This document shows, piece after piece, positions 17,816 through 27,086 of a DNA stretch of 61,128 nucleotides. Below the pieces are notes generated by a model that did not search any database, had not been told where the DNA came from, and worked only from the letters and a program-made list of their open reading frames with translations. Position 1 is the first letter of the stretch. The number at the start of each line of letters is the position of its first letter. Position numbers and translations under genes: made by a program. Source of the DNA: Halomonas campaniensis (GTDB lineage Bacteria > Pseudomonadota > Gammaproteobacteria > Pseudomonadales > Halomonadaceae); assembly GCF_002211105.1 (NCBI RefSeq), contig NZ_JPUA01000028.1:6210-67337 (forward strand). Direction: 5' to 3'.

Positions 17816-18964
17816 TTGACATCGAGGTTAAGCCTGGGGCAGGGGCCGCACAAAGTGGTCGTCAAAGATACGATCGATATCGCCGGTTTCCCCACCTGCG
17901 CAGGCTCCGCTGCCCTTGCTGACGCGCCGCCAGCCGTGGCTCATGCAGAGATTGTCGAGCGAACCCTCAAAGCGGGATACCACATTGTAGGGAAGGCCAA
18001 TCTGCATGAGCTGGCGTTTGGTATGACGGGCATCAATGCCTGGGCTGGCACGCCAGAGAATCCGCGCTACCCCACCCTTATCCCTGGCGGTTCTTCCAGT
18101 GGGTCGGCCGCCGCGGTGGCCGCGGGTCTTGCCGATATTGGTATTGGTACAGACACCGGCGGTTCTATTCGCGTCCCCGCCGCTTGCTGTGGTGTCTACG
18201 GTTTTAAGCCCACCTTCGGGCGCTTGAGTCGCCAAGGGGTTATGCCAGCGGAAAGTAGCCTCGATTGCGTGGGCCCCATGGCTCGCGATCTCCACGTACT
18301 AATGGCTTTCATGAGTGCGATTGATCCTTCCTTTCAGTCGCCAGTGAAGGGTTCTGCACCTGTTCTGGGGTGTATCAGCGTGAATGCTGAGTCGGCCATT
18401 TGGGCAAGTATCGAAGGCCAGCTAAGCCGGTCTGGACTGGCGCGTGGGGATGTCACCTTGCCGCTTATGGCCGAGGCGTTTGAAGCTGCCATGGTGATTA
18501 TCAATCGCGAAACTTTTCGTGCCTGCGAAGCGTTGCTTGCCACTGGCAAGGTGGGCGCGGATGTCGATCAGCGTTTGAAGGCCGCTGCCGCGACGACCGA
18601 TGCCGAGCTAAAGGAGGCGGAGCGCATACGTCGTGCCTTTACCGCCGAAGTCGACGCAGTGCTAGAGCGGCATGATGTCCTGGTGCTGCCAACGTTGCCG
18701 CATTTTCCCATGACCGTTCAGGATGCGTTTTCGGGCCACCAGGATCTGAAAATATCGTCCCTTGCGCGCCCCTTCAACCTTTCAGGGCATCCCGCCTTAT
18801 CGATCCCTCTTGAGTCTCAGCAAGCACTCCCTGTCTCCGTGCAATTGATCGGACGTCGTGGCGATGACGCAGGCGTTTGCCGGGCGGCTTCGCAACTTAT
18901 GGGCCGGGTTTCGTCGGCGGGAGAGGAACAAAAAAAAGGAGCAAATCATGCAACAGCACATTGA
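17816..18964 (+). CDS. iacH: amidase-signature hydrolase, IacH-like
   Basis: A 382-aa amidase-signature enzyme with the Ser-cisSer-Lys triad: Lys17 in VVVKDTIDI, the serine run in GGSSSGSAAA (about residues 93-95) and nucleophile Ser116 in GTDTGGSIRVP. It heads the iac-type cluster, as iacH does in Pseudomonas putida 1290, where its role in indoleacetate breakdown is unsettled. The start is uncertain: TTG at 17816 has GAGGTGA 5 bp upstream and begins where family similarity begins. An in-frame ATG at 17738 lacks a ribosome-binding site and adds 26 atypical residues. Its 3' end overlaps the next gene by 17 bp. Confidence 0.8.
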   Translation: MTSRLSLGQGPHKVVVKDTIDIAGFPTCAGSAALADAPPAVAHAEIVERTLKAGYHIVGKANLHELAFGMTGINAWAGTPENPRYPTLIPGGSSSGSAAAVAAGLADIGIGTDTGGSIRVPAACCGVYGFKPTFGRLSRQGVMPAESSLDCVGPMARDLHVLMAFMSAIDPSFQSPVKGSAPVLGCISVNAESAIWASIEGQLSRSGLARGDVTLPLMAEAFEAAMVIINRETFRACEALLATGKVGADVDQRLKAAAATTDAELKEAERIRRAFTAEVDAVLERHDVLVLPTLPHFPMTVQDAFSGHQDLKISSLARPFNLSGHPALSIPLESQQALPVSVQLIGRRGDDAGVCRAASQLMGRVSSAGEEQKKGANHATAH

Positions 18965-20093
18965 TAAATCACAGTGGGGAGGCGAGGAGCGTTTTGATGC
19001 GCTGCTCGAGTCAATCCGATCTCGGCGCAAAGAATTCGAGGAGTTGCGCCATATTCCCATGGATATCATTGATGAGTTCAAGGCCATTGGCGTCTATCGC
19101 GCCATGGTACCCGCCACCTACGGTGGGGATGAGAAGTCGCCCGCCGAGTTCCTGAAAATGGTTGAAGCGATCTCGGCGGCGGATGGCTCCTCTGGCTGGG
19201 TAGCGAGTTTTGGCATGAACCCCGCCTATTTGGCCGCGTTACCCGAGGAGACCCTAAAGGAAGTGTGGCGGGATTCCCCTGATATCGTCTTCGCTGGCGG
19301 GATTTTTCCGCCCCAACCCGCTGAGCGGGTCGATAACGGTTTCCGTATCAAAGGACGGTGGAAATTTGCCAGTGGTTGTATGGGGGCTTCGCTATGTGGT
19401 GTGGGCATTCTCCCCGCCGAAGAGGGAGCGCTGCCGCGCATGGCAGTGCTGCCCCGCGACCAGGTGAAGATCGACCCGACCTGGGATATGTTGGGCATGG
19501 TAGCCACCGGCAGCCACGATCTGGTGGTCGAGGACGCCTATGTTCCAGAAGCCTGGACCTTCGTGCGCGGCGGCAAACCCAACGTCGATTCCCCCTTCTT
19601 TCGCTACCCATCGCTCTCCTTCGCCGCTCAGGTGCTGGCAGTGACGACACTGGGTTTGGCCCGCGAGGCATTGGATATCGTCCGCGCCACGGCCGGTGGG
19701 CGGAAATCGGTCACTGGCGCCCCCAACCTGGGTGAGCGTGAGTATGCCCAGATTGCCCTCGGCAAGGCCGAGGCCAAAGTTCGCGCCGCCCGCGCCTTCT
19801 TCTATGAGAGTACTGAGGCCGCCTGGGCGAGCATTCTGGCCGGGGGCGAACCAAGCCGTGAGCAGGTCAACCTGCTGCGCCTCTCTACCACCCATTTGAC
19901 CCATGAGTGCGCTGAGGCGATTCGCAGCGTCTATCAGATCAGCGGTATGACTGGGGCCGAAAACGGCCACCCTCTCTCGCGCATTCTGCGTGACTCGCAG
20001 TTGTGCACCCAGCACGCCTTTATGGGCGAGATCACCTGGAAGAACGCCGGCGCGATCTTCTTCGGCCACGACCCTTTACCGGGTTACCTATAA
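18948..20093 (+). CDS. iacA: acyl-CoA-dehydrogenase-fold flavin monooxygenase, IacA-like
   Basis: A 381-aa protein of the acyl-CoA dehydrogenase superfamily in its flavin-dependent monooxygenase branch (HpaB/DszC-like). N-terminal helical, central beta (FRIKGRWKFASGC) and C-terminal helical parts are all visible. In the iac pathway IacA oxygenates indole-3-acetate using reduced flavin supplied by IacG. The start at 18948 has AAAGGAG before it and overlaps the end of iacH; upstream in-frame codons lie within iacH. The position in an H-A-B-C-D-E-F series fixes the assignment. Confidence 0.85.
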   Translation: MQQHIDKSQWGGEERFDALLESIRSRRKEFEELRHIPMDIIDEFKAIGVYRAMVPATYGGDEKSPAEFLKMVEAISAADGSSGWVASFGMNPAYLAALPEETLKEVWRDSPDIVFAGGIFPPQPAERVDNGFRIKGRWKFASGCMGASLCGVGILPAEEGALPRMAVLPRDQVKIDPTWDMLGMVATGSHDLVVEDAYVPEAWTFVRGGKPNVDSPFFRYPSLSFAAQVLAVTTLGLAREALDIVRATAGGRKSVTGAPNLGEREYAQIALGKAEAKVRAARAFFYESTEAAWASILAGGEPSREQVNLLRLSTTHLTHECAEAIRSVYQISGMTGAENGHPLSRILRDSQLCTQHAFMGEITWKNAGAIFFGHDPLPGYL

Positions 20094-20129
20094 CCACCCT
20101 ACGTAGTTTAACCAACGGAGATCGACATT

Positions 20130-20474
20130 ATGCATCGCGTACTTTTCTGCATCGGTATCAACCAAAACTTCATGAATGCAACCGCTGAGGAAGGCAAGCA
20201 AGTCTGGCAAGCCTTCAGCCAGATGATGCAAGGCATCGATGAACTCCCCGGCGTCACTATCCTGGGGATCATGGATGACGACCGCATCATGGTCGGCCCT
20301 TCCGCCACCGCCCCCTGGACCGCCTACATCATGGCCGATGTCCCTGATTACGAGACTGTTGTAGCCGCCTGCAACTTCTTCCGCACCATCCCGGTGGGGG
20401 ACGGCACCTATAAGCTCTGGAAATACGCCCGTGTCGAAGCGCGTATCGGCCGTGAGTTGGTGGTACCTGAATAA
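20130..20474 (+). CDS. iacB: IacB-like small protein
   Basis: A 114-aa soluble protein with no recognised catalytic motif. Its place between the iacA-type monooxygenase and the iacC-type dioxygenase subunit matches iacB of known indoleacetate clusters, a small protein whose role was unclear when the cluster was described. The sequence shows alternating hydrophobic strands and a dimeric ferredoxin-like pattern (TAYIMADVPDYETVVAACNFFRTIPVGDG), but I cannot assign a fold with confidence. Confidence 0.72.
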   Translation: MHRVLFCIGINQNFMNATAEEGKQVWQAFSQMMQGIDELPGVTILGIMDDDRIMVGPSATAPWTAYIMADVPDYETVVAACNFFRTIPVGDGTYKLWKYARVEARIGRELVVPE

Positions 20475-20510
20475 AGACAGCATTAGCTGGCTAGGCATGA
20501 GGAGAACAAA

Positions 20511-21785
20511 ATGAATCAATTAATCGACGTCAAAAACATCGCGCTCGATCCAGATCAACTGGTCCATAACGATAAGATTGCGACCCCGATGTACACCAGC
20601 TCAGAGCTATTTGAGCAAGAGCAAGAGAAGATTTTTCGTAACACCTGGGTATGGGTCGCGCATACCAGCGAGATCCCCGATAAGGGGTCTTTTAAGCTGT
20701 CCAAAGTAGGTCGTGAACCGGTCATCGTGGTACGTGACCGTAAGGACAATATCCATGTAATGGTTAATCGCTGCCGCCACAGGGCAGCAACGGTATGCGA
20801 GGTTCACAAGGGCAAGACCTCATCTTTCCAATGCCCTTATCACGGTTGGGGCTATGGACTCGATGGCAGTCTGCGTGCTTTGCCGAATCCCGAGCAGTAT
20901 GGCGATGATTTCGATAAGTCACAGCATGGGATGCTCAAGCTACGCGTTGAAAGCTATCAAGGGATGATCTTCGCCACTTTCAACGAGAGCATTGAGCCAT
21001 TGGAAGACTTCCTGGGGGCTGCCAAGAAGTGGATCGATCTGTTTATGAAACAGGGTGGTGGATACCCCGTAAAAACCCTTGGCGAACATCAGTTTTCGGT
21101 GCCAATGAACTGGAAAGTTCAGCTCGAGAACACCACCGACGCCTATCACTTTCCGATCGTGCATAAGTCCTTCCTGCAATCCCTCGATGAGGAAGCCGAA
21201 AAGACGTTCACCTTCCTTGATGGCGAAGGCTTCGTTGAAGACCTGGGTAACGGTCACTCCGTCATGGTCATGATTCCCGAGCTCGTCGATCTAGAGGAGG
21301 ATCTCGACCGCAAGATTCCAGAGCGTTTTGCAGAGCTGGCGCAGGCGCTGCGCGACGAAGGCTATCCGGAAGATCAAGTCCGCCGCATTGCGCGCGCGGT
21401 AGGTGGCTCCGGGTTCAACCTTAATCTGTTCCCCAACGTGGCGTGCTCAATGGCCTTCTTCCGGGTGTTGACGCCCGTTGCTGTCGATAAAACGGATATT
21501 CGCCACATTGCCATTGGTATGGAGGGAGGTCCCGACATCGCCAATCGCGTACGCCTGCGCTTGCATGAACACTTTCAGGGCCCCATGGGCTTTGGTTCTC
21601 CCGACGATGCCGAGGTCTGGGAGCGAATCCAGCGGGGGGTCGATGGCGGTGCCGAACTGCCGATTCTGGTCAATCGCGGCATTGAGAAGGAAGTGCCGGG
21701 CGAGGCAGGGCCACGTGGTCATGTATCGGATGAAACGGGCATGCGTGCCGCCTATGCGATGTGGAAACGGATGATGCAGGAGTGA
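20511..21785 (+). CDS. iacC: Rieske aromatic-ring dioxygenase large subunit, IacC-like
   Basis: A 424-aa alpha subunit of a ring-hydroxylating dioxygenase. Rieske [2Fe-2S] ligands are Cys88 and His90 (NRCRHR) and Cys108 and His111 (CPYHGWG). The mononuclear iron site follows at Asp210, His213 and His218 in DAYHFPIVH. With the small subunit IacD and the reductase IacF it would act late in indoleacetate breakdown, releasing catechol from an oxidised oxindole intermediate. The gene has AGGAG before the ATG. Anthranilate- or benzoate-type dioxygenases share the fold; the neighbours favour IacC. Confidence 0.87.
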   Translation: MNQLIDVKNIALDPDQLVHNDKIATPMYTSSELFEQEQEKIFRNTWVWVAHTSEIPDKGSFKLSKVGREPVIVVRDRKDNIHVMVNRCRHRAATVCEVHKGKTSSFQCPYHGWGYGLDGSLRALPNPEQYGDDFDKSQHGMLKLRVESYQGMIFATFNESIEPLEDFLGAAKKWIDLFMKQGGGYPVKTLGEHQFSVPMNWKVQLENTTDAYHFPIVHKSFLQSLDEEAEKTFTFLDGEGFVEDLGNGHSVMVMIPELVDLEEDLDRKIPERFAELAQALRDEGYPEDQVRRIARAVGGSGFNLNLFPNVACSMAFFRVLTPVAVDKTDIRHIAIGMEGGPDIANRVRLRLHEHFQGPMGFGSPDDAEVWERIQRGVDGGAELPILVNRGIEKEVPGEAGPRGHVSDETGMRAAYAMWKRMMQE

Positions 21786-21790
21786 GCGAA

Positions 21791-22276
21791 ATGAACACAA
21801 TCGACAATGAAAACCTGCTCTGGCAGGTCACGCAGTTTATCTGGCACGAAGCGGCGATTCTGGACGCAAAAGAGTACGACGCTTGGCTCGATCTGTGGCA
21901 GCCAGAGGGCTTGTACATCATTCCTATCGAGGACGCCGACGATTACGCGGCAGTGCTCAACCTCTGTTACGACGATGACAAGATGCGCCGGGATCGTATT
22001 AAACGCTTCCAGGATGGCTTCTCGATCTCTTCGGCACCCCCTGCCGTCACCGTACGCACCTTGTCTCGTTTTGTGATCGATGCCGTCGATGGCAATACGG
22101 TTGTCGTTTCATGCGCTGAGCACCTGGTTGAAGACAAGTTTGGGCGTCAGCGCATTTGGGCCGCCAATGTGCGCTACACCCTCACGTCCACTGATACCGG
22201 CTTCCGTCTTCAGGAGAAGGTGGTTCGTCTACTCAACGCTGATGGAGTGCTGAATTCGTTCAGCTATTTGTTCTGA
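21791..22276 (+). CDS. iacD: Rieske dioxygenase small subunit, IacD-like
   Basis: A 161-aa beta subunit of a ring-hydroxylating dioxygenase with the SnoaL/NTF2-like cone fold typical of these subunits (QFIWHEAAILDAKEYDAWLDLW near the N-terminus). It starts 5 bp after iacC, with AGGAG within the end of iacC. An earlier in-frame ATG at 21761 lies inside iacC. Its stop overlaps the iacE start (TGATG). Confidence 0.86.
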   Translation: MNTIDNENLLWQVTQFIWHEAAILDAKEYDAWLDLWQPEGLYIIPIEDADDYAAVLNLCYDDDKMRRDRIKRFQDGFSISSAPPAVTVRTLSRFVIDAVDGNTVVVSCAEHLVEDKFGRQRIWAANVRYTLTSTDTGFRLQEKVVRLLNADGVLNSFSYLF

Positions 22277-23034
22277 TGAGCGTACCACTACCCGACAAAA
22301 TTCAGACCGCAGTGGTGACCGGCGGCGCACGTGGACTCGGGGTTCACATTGTGCGCGCACTGCATAAGGCGGGGTTTCGTGTCGTTATCACCGATATCGA
22401 CACCGGCCCCGCCGAAGCGCTGGCATCCGAACTCGACCTGGCCGGAGAGACCGCGGTGACCGCGACCCTCGATGTCGCCAAGCCAGAGGATTTCCAGGGT
22501 GTGCTGGACAAGATTGTCGCCCGCTGGGGCAGTTGCGAAGTGCTGGTCAATAACGCAGCCCGCACCGCAGTGCAAGGGGTGTTCGATATTGACCCCGCCC
22601 AATTTAACGAAGTGATGACCACCAACGCTGGCAGTGTCTTTGCCGGTTGCCAGATTTTTGGTCGCCACTTCAGAGAGCGTGGCTATGGGCGCATCGTCAA
22701 CCTGGCGTCGCTGGCAGGGCAGAACGGCGGTACCGCCACTGGCGCTCATTATGCCGCCTCCAAGGGCGCCATTCTGACCTTGACCAAGATTTTCGCCCGC
22801 GATCTGGCGGCGGACGGGGTGACCTGCAACGCCATTGCGCCGGGGCCACTGGATACCCCGATGGTGCGTGAGGTACTCGGTGACAACCTGGATAAAGCGC
22901 TTGCCAATATCCCCGTAGGCAAGCTGGGCTCCCCTGAGCTGGTCGCACAAATGGTGAGCTTTCTTGCCAGCCCTCAGGCGGCTTTTGTAAACGGTGCCTG
23001 CTGGGACGTCAATGGCGGCATTTACATGCGCTGA
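22276..23034 (+). CDS. iacE: short-chain dehydrogenase, IacE-like
   Basis: A 252-aa classical short-chain dehydrogenase. The cofactor motif TGGARGLG is at residues 15-22, NNA at 92-94, and the catalytic Ser145, Tyr159 and Lys163 are in place (NLASLAG and YAASK). In the iac pathway IacE acts on the hydroxylated indoleacetate intermediate, reported as involved in its conversion to dioxindole-3-acetate. Translation is coupled to iacD by a one-base overlap. Confidence 0.86.
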   Translation: MSVPLPDKIQTAVVTGGARGLGVHIVRALHKAGFRVVITDIDTGPAEALASELDLAGETAVTATLDVAKPEDFQGVLDKIVARWGSCEVLVNNAARTAVQGVFDIDPAQFNEVMTTNAGSVFAGCQIFGRHFRERGYGRIVNLASLAGQNGGTATGAHYAASKGAILTLTKIFARDLAADGVTCNAIAPGPLDTPMVREVLGDNLDKALANIPVGKLGSPELVAQMVSFLASPQAAFVNGACWDVNGGIYMR

Positions 23035-23050
23035 GCATCTGGAGATGACC

Positions 23051-24007
23051 ATGCAAGATGACATCATGACCCTGCGCGTTGTGCGCCGCGATATTCAAAC
23101 CAATGAGATCGCAGTGATCGATCTGGCTGCTGAGAGTGGCGCTGATCTGCCTGCCTTTGAAGCAGGCGCCCACATTGATATTCACCTTGATGAAGGGCTG
23201 GTGCGTCAATACTCGCTGAGTAACCCTCCAGGGGAACGCCACCGTTATCGGCTCGGGGTGCTGCTCGACCCCGCTTCGAGGGGGGGATCCAAGGCAGTAC
23301 ACGAACGCTTACACGAAGGTGTCCAGGTGAAGGTTGGCGTGCCACGCAATCTATTCCCACTGGATGGATCGGCACCGCATAGCCTGTTGGTGGGCGGTGG
23401 CATCGGTATTACGCCCATGATTGCCATGGCGTACGAGCTGCGCGATGCCGGACGCTCCTTCGAGTTGCATTACTGCTGCCGTGGGCGTGACAAGGCAGCT
23501 TTTATTGATGAGCTTGAGTCTGCCTTTGGCGATGCGTTAGTGATGCACTTCGATGATGAGGAGGCCGCCCAGCGGCTGGACATCAAGGCTTTGCTAGGGG
23601 CACAACCCGCCGATACCCACCTCTATGTGTGTGGTCCCACCGGTTTCATGGACTGGGTGATCGGTGCCGCCGGCCAGGCGGAGTGGCCGCACAGCCGTGT
23701 GCATTCAGAGTACTTCTCTGCAGAAGTGGATACCAGCGGTGCCGCCTTTGAAGTTGAAGCGGTTGCCAGCGGCGTCACCGTTCAGGTGGAAGAGGGCATG
23801 TCCATCGCCCAGGCGCTCAGGGCGGCGGGCGTCAAGGTCAATGTTTCCTGTGAAGAAGGGGTTTGCGGCACCTGTATCTGCGAGGTACTGGAGGGTACTC
23901 CCGATCACCGTGACCACTTTCTCAGCGAAGAAGAAAAGGAAGATAACGACCAGATTGCCGTGTGCTGCTCCAGGGCTAAAAGCGCACGTCTCGTCATTGA
24001 CCTTTGA
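23051..24007 (+). CDS. iacF: ferredoxin-dependent dioxygenase reductase (VanB type), IacF-like
   Basis: A 318-aa one-protein electron chain of the phthalate dioxygenase reductase/VanB type. It has a flavin-binding part with RQYSLSNPPGE (about residues 50-60), an NAD(P)H-binding part with GGGIGITPM, and a C-terminal plant-type [2Fe-2S] ferredoxin with CEEGVCGTC and a distal Cys in VCCSRAK. It would supply electrons to the IacCD dioxygenase. ATG at 23051 follows GGAG at 6-bp spacing; ATG at 23045 is a close alternative. Confidence 0.86.
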   Translation: MQDDIMTLRVVRRDIQTNEIAVIDLAAESGADLPAFEAGAHIDIHLDEGLVRQYSLSNPPGERHRYRLGVLLDPASRGGSKAVHERLHEGVQVKVGVPRNLFPLDGSAPHSLLVGGGIGITPMIAMAYELRDAGRSFELHYCCRGRDKAAFIDELESAFGDALVMHFDDEEAAQRLDIKALLGAQPADTHLYVCGPTGFMDWVIGAAGQAEWPHSRVHSEYFSAEVDTSGAAFEVEAVASGVTVQVEEGMSIAQALRAAGVKVNVSCEEGVCGTCICEVLEGTPDHRDHFLSEEEKEDNDQIAVCCSRAKSARLVIDL

Positions 24008-24031
24008 TCCGCCAGCGTAAAGGGAAACCGT

Positions 24032-24580
24032 ATGCATGCCGTCAAAGCAAAACTCTGTGAGTCGATTCTAAACCTGTGTGGCCTCTGCCTGTTACTGATT
24101 GCCTTTGTCATCGGCGCGGGGGTGTTGATGCACCTGTTTGGAGTGTCGCAACTCATTGCGTTTGAAACACCCCATTGGCTGGTGGGGGGAGCGATTACGT
24201 TCAACTCTCTGATGGGGTTACAGGTGCTGCTTTTTGCAGTAGCCATCATGATGGCTATCGCCCCGGTCATGCTGCTGGATCGGCACGTTAGGGTTGATGT
24301 GTTTCACTCCCGTCTATCGGCACGCTATCGGCATGGGATCGATATTGTCGGGCATGCACTGTTCGGTATTCCTTTCTTTGCGTTGCTACTGCTGCCCGCT
24401 TATCGGTTTGCCGAGCGTGCCTACCTGACCAGTGAGCGCTCGACAGATGGGGGGCTGACGGACATATACGTTATCAAGGCCACTCTGCCTGTCGGTATCA
24501 CCCTGTTTTTGGCGGTGCTGGTGTATCTGTTAGTGAAACGAACCTGGTTATTTATGTCAGGGAGCTCGGATCATGCTTGA
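24032..24580 (+). CDS. TRAP transporter small membrane subunit (DctQ type) within the iac cluster
   Basis: A 182-aa protein with four hydrophobic segments and DctQ-like spacing, although the sequence is divergent from the other two DctQ proteins here. It begins 24 bp after iacF and overlaps the dctM start by 8 bp. Its position inside the iac series suggests the transporter imports indoleacetate or a close relative, which is inference. Confidence 0.8.
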   Translation: MHAVKAKLCESILNLCGLCLLLIAFVIGAGVLMHLFGVSQLIAFETPHWLVGGAITFNSLMGLQVLLFAVAIMMAIAPVMLLDRHVRVDVFHSRLSARYRHGIDIVGHALFGIPFFALLLLPAYRFAERAYLTSERSTDGGLTDIYVIKATLPVGITLFLAVLVYLLVKRTWLFMSGSSDHA

Positions 24581-25898
24581 ACACTGGATGCCACTCTCCA
24601 TGGTGCTGCTGCTATTCGCGGGTATTTTGTCGGGCTATCCGGTGGCACTTGTGTTGGGTGGGGTGTCGGCCATTTTTCTGTTGTTTTCAGACCTCCCCTT
24701 GGCCTTCGCCAACCTCATGCTGACACGGGTATACGCGAACGCGCTGAGCAACTGGCTCTACGTTGCCATCCCGATGTTTATCATGATGGGGTTGCTGTTA
24801 GAGCGCACCGGCTTGGCCCGTGATGCTTTCCGTGTCAGCGAACGCTTGCTGCGCAGGCTTCCTGGCCATCTCGCGCTGACGGTGCTGTTCATCGGCGGAT
24901 TGATGGCTGCTACCACCGGCGTGGTGGGCGCTTCCGTTGTCCTGCTTGCGGTGTTGGCGCTGCCCCGCATGCTCGATGCTGGCTACTCGGCACCGGCGTC
25001 GGCGGGGCTAATTTCAGCCTCGGGCACGCTCGCCATTCTGATGCCGCCTTCCGTTATGCTGATTATTCTATCCAGCTTGGTATCGGTACCCGTCGGTCAT
25101 CTGTTCAAGGCTGCCTTGGTTCCGAGTGCTTTGCTGCTACTGCTCTACACCCTCTATTCGCTTGCCCTTGCATGGGGGCAGCGGCATTCGCCTTTAACGG
25201 ATATCAAATGCCCAGATGAGCCTCAAGGTGGTGGCGTTTGGCGCAACCTACTGGCGTTGTTCCCTTTCCTCGTACTGATTCCCATCGTGCTTGGCACCAT
25301 CGTCTATGGGGTGGCGACGCCTACGGAGGCCAGCGGTGTGGGCGTGCTGGCGGTGTTGGGGTTTGCCGGTGTCATGCAGAAAATTGATGCGGAATCGGTA
25401 ATGACAGCGGCGAGAGAGACCGTGGTCTCCACTGCCATGATCATGATGTTGGTCATTACGGCGACCTGCTTCTCGCTCATTTTTAAAGGGGTCGGCGGTG
25501 ATGGCTTAATTCGCAGTAGCTTGGGGCTGATGGGGGGAGGCAGCTGGAGCGTTTTAATCCTCATCCTATTGCTGGTCTTCGTGCTGGGGTTCTTCCTGGA
25601 CTGGCTGGAAATATCCTTGATTCTGATGCCTATCTTTGTGCCTATCATCACCCAGTTGGAGCTGGCGAATGGGCTTACCGGTGGAGCGCTGCTGGTGTGG
25701 TTTGCCATTCTGTTTGCGATCAACTTGCAGACTTCCTTTCTTACTCCCCCGTTCGGCGTATCGCTCTTCTATTTAAAAGGGGCCGTGGGTGATCGCGTAG
25801 CCACTCTGGATATTTATCGAGGCGTGCTGCCCTTCATCGCCATCCAGCTGTTCGTCTTGCTACTGATCCTGCTGTTTCCGTGGCTGCTCATGCTGTAG
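24573..25898 (+). CDS. TRAP transporter large membrane subunit (DctM type) within the iac cluster
   Basis: A 441-aa polytopic membrane protein of the DctM family, with SGTLAILMPPSVMLIILSS and SFLTPPFGVSLFYLKGA at the two re-entrant-type positions. The LTPPFG form, as opposed to TPPVG in the other two DctM proteins of the window, marks a separate subfamily. The gene order Q-M-P also differs from the P-Q-M order of the other TRAP operons. Confidence 0.88.
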   Translation: MLEHWMPLSMVLLLFAGILSGYPVALVLGGVSAIFLLFSDLPLAFANLMLTRVYANALSNWLYVAIPMFIMMGLLLERTGLARDAFRVSERLLRRLPGHLALTVLFIGGLMAATTGVVGASVVLLAVLALPRMLDAGYSAPASAGLISASGTLAILMPPSVMLIILSSLVSVPVGHLFKAALVPSALLLLLYTLYSLALAWGQRHSPLTDIKCPDEPQGGGVWRNLLALFPFLVLIPIVLGTIVYGVATPTEASGVGVLAVLGFAGVMQKIDAESVMTAARETVVSTAMIMMLVITATCFSLIFKGVGGDGLIRSSLGLMGGGSWSVLILILLLVFVLGFFLDWLEISLILMPIFVPIITQLELANGLTGGALLVWFAILFAINLQTSFLTPPFGVSLFYLKGAVGDRVATLDIYRGVLPFIAIQLFVLLLILLFPWLLML

Positions 25899-25923
25899 CC
25901 GTTGCATCAACCATCACCGCACA

Positions 25924-25993
25924 GAACTTACGACACAGAACTTAGGAAATGGAACTTAGGAAATAGAACTTAGGAAATAGAACTTACTAAACA
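25924..25993 (+). repeat. 14-bp tandem repeat, five copies
   Basis: Five head-to-tail copies of a 14-bp unit (consensus GAACTTAGGAAATA) fill most of the dctM-dctP gap. Copies 2-4 are nearly identical; the outer copies have diverged. The repeat ends just before the AGGAG of the binding-protein gene. It may be simple slippage or may affect mRNA structure or spacing. Confidence 0.85.
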
Positions 25994-26014
25994 AATAGAA
26001 CAGGAGTGAACACT

Positions 26015-27043
26015 ATGAAGTTGTCTTTGAAGAGCACCATTATCGGTACTGGCGCGTCGCTACTTGCCTCCACCGCGATGGCCCAGAATTTGACCCTGCA
26101 ATCCGCTTTTCCCTTCAGTCTTGAGGTCATCGATACCTCAATACATCGCTTTGTCGAGGATGTCTCCACGGCGACCAACGGGGAGCTGACCTTCACTCCT
26201 TATGATGCCGGATCCTTTTCGCCCCCCTTCGAAATTCTGGAAAACGTCGGTAACGGCAGCCTGGATGCAGGTTGGTCGGCCGCCAGCTACTGGGCAGGTC
26301 AGATTCCGGCTGCCGCGCTGTTTCAAAGCATTCCCTTCGGCCCCGATGTGCCGAAGTACCTGTCCTGGTTATATGGTGGCGGCGGTCTCGAGCTATGGGA
26401 GGCACTCTACGCTCCCCATAATGTCGTACCGATTCCCTGCGGCAGCATGATCTCTGAAGCGGGCGGATGGTTCACCGAGGAAATCACCAGTGTGGAAGAC
26501 CTCAATGGCATGAGCATGCGCATTAGTGGTCTGGGGGGCGAGGTAATGAGTCGCCTGGGAGTGTCGCCGGTGTCCATACCCGCTGGCGAGACGTTTCTCG
26601 GGCTAGATACAGGGCGCATTGGTGCCGCTGAACTCAGCTTTCCCACCATTGATACCAGTGCTGGCTTCTTTGAAGTTGCCAAGCACTACTACTTCCCTGG
26701 CTGGCACCAGCCCGGCAGCCTCAATGAGCTGCTGGTTAACGCTGACGTATGGGCTGGATTGGCAGAAAGCCAGCGCTTGGCCGTGCGCAATGCCTGCAGT
26801 GATTTGAGTATCCGCATGTTTGCTCACGATATGCAGGCTCAATCCGCCGCCCTGGAAGAGTTTCGCAGCGCTGGCGTCACCGTTGAACGCTTCCCTGAAG
26901 AGGTGTTGGCTGCCTTGCAGTTGGCCACAGAGGAGGTGCTGGAAGAAGCGGCTCAGCGTGATAACGACTTTGCCGACGTCATTGATTCGTATCAAAACTT
27001 TAGCGAGCGCTATGACGAGTACCGCGAGCTAACCGCTTTTTAA
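26015..27043 (+). CDS. TRAP transporter substrate-binding protein (DctP type) within the iac cluster
   Basis: A 342-aa periplasmic binding protein with a signal peptide ending ASTAMA. LNGMSMRISGLGG contains the conserved arginine region of the DctP family. It is only distantly similar to the other three binding proteins in the window. AGGAG precedes the ATG at 26015; a GTG at 26006 is in frame but overlaps that site. Together with the preceding Q and M genes it makes a complete transporter. Confidence 0.88.
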   Translation: MKLSLKSTIIGTGASLLASTAMAQNLTLQSAFPFSLEVIDTSIHRFVEDVSTATNGELTFTPYDAGSFSPPFEILENVGNGSLDAGWSAASYWAGQIPAAALFQSIPFGPDVPKYLSWLYGGGGLELWEALYAPHNVVPIPCGSMISEAGGWFTEEITSVEDLNGMSMRISGLGGEVMSRLGVSPVSIPAGETFLGLDTGRIGAAELSFPTIDTSAGFFEVAKHYYFPGWHQPGSLNELLVNADVWAGLAESQRLAVRNACSDLSIRMFAHDMQAQSAALEEFRSAGVTVERFPEEVLAALQLATEEVLEEAAQRDNDFADVIDSYQNFSERYDEYRELTAF

Positions 27044-27086
27044 CCACCCCGAGCCAACCGCTCAAATACGCATAATGAGGATCGCG

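Noticed and set aside
22288..23067. Long antisense open frame (259 codons) opposite iacE
   Set aside because: It mirrors a clear short-chain dehydrogenase on the plus strand, has low-complexity composition and no family resemblance.
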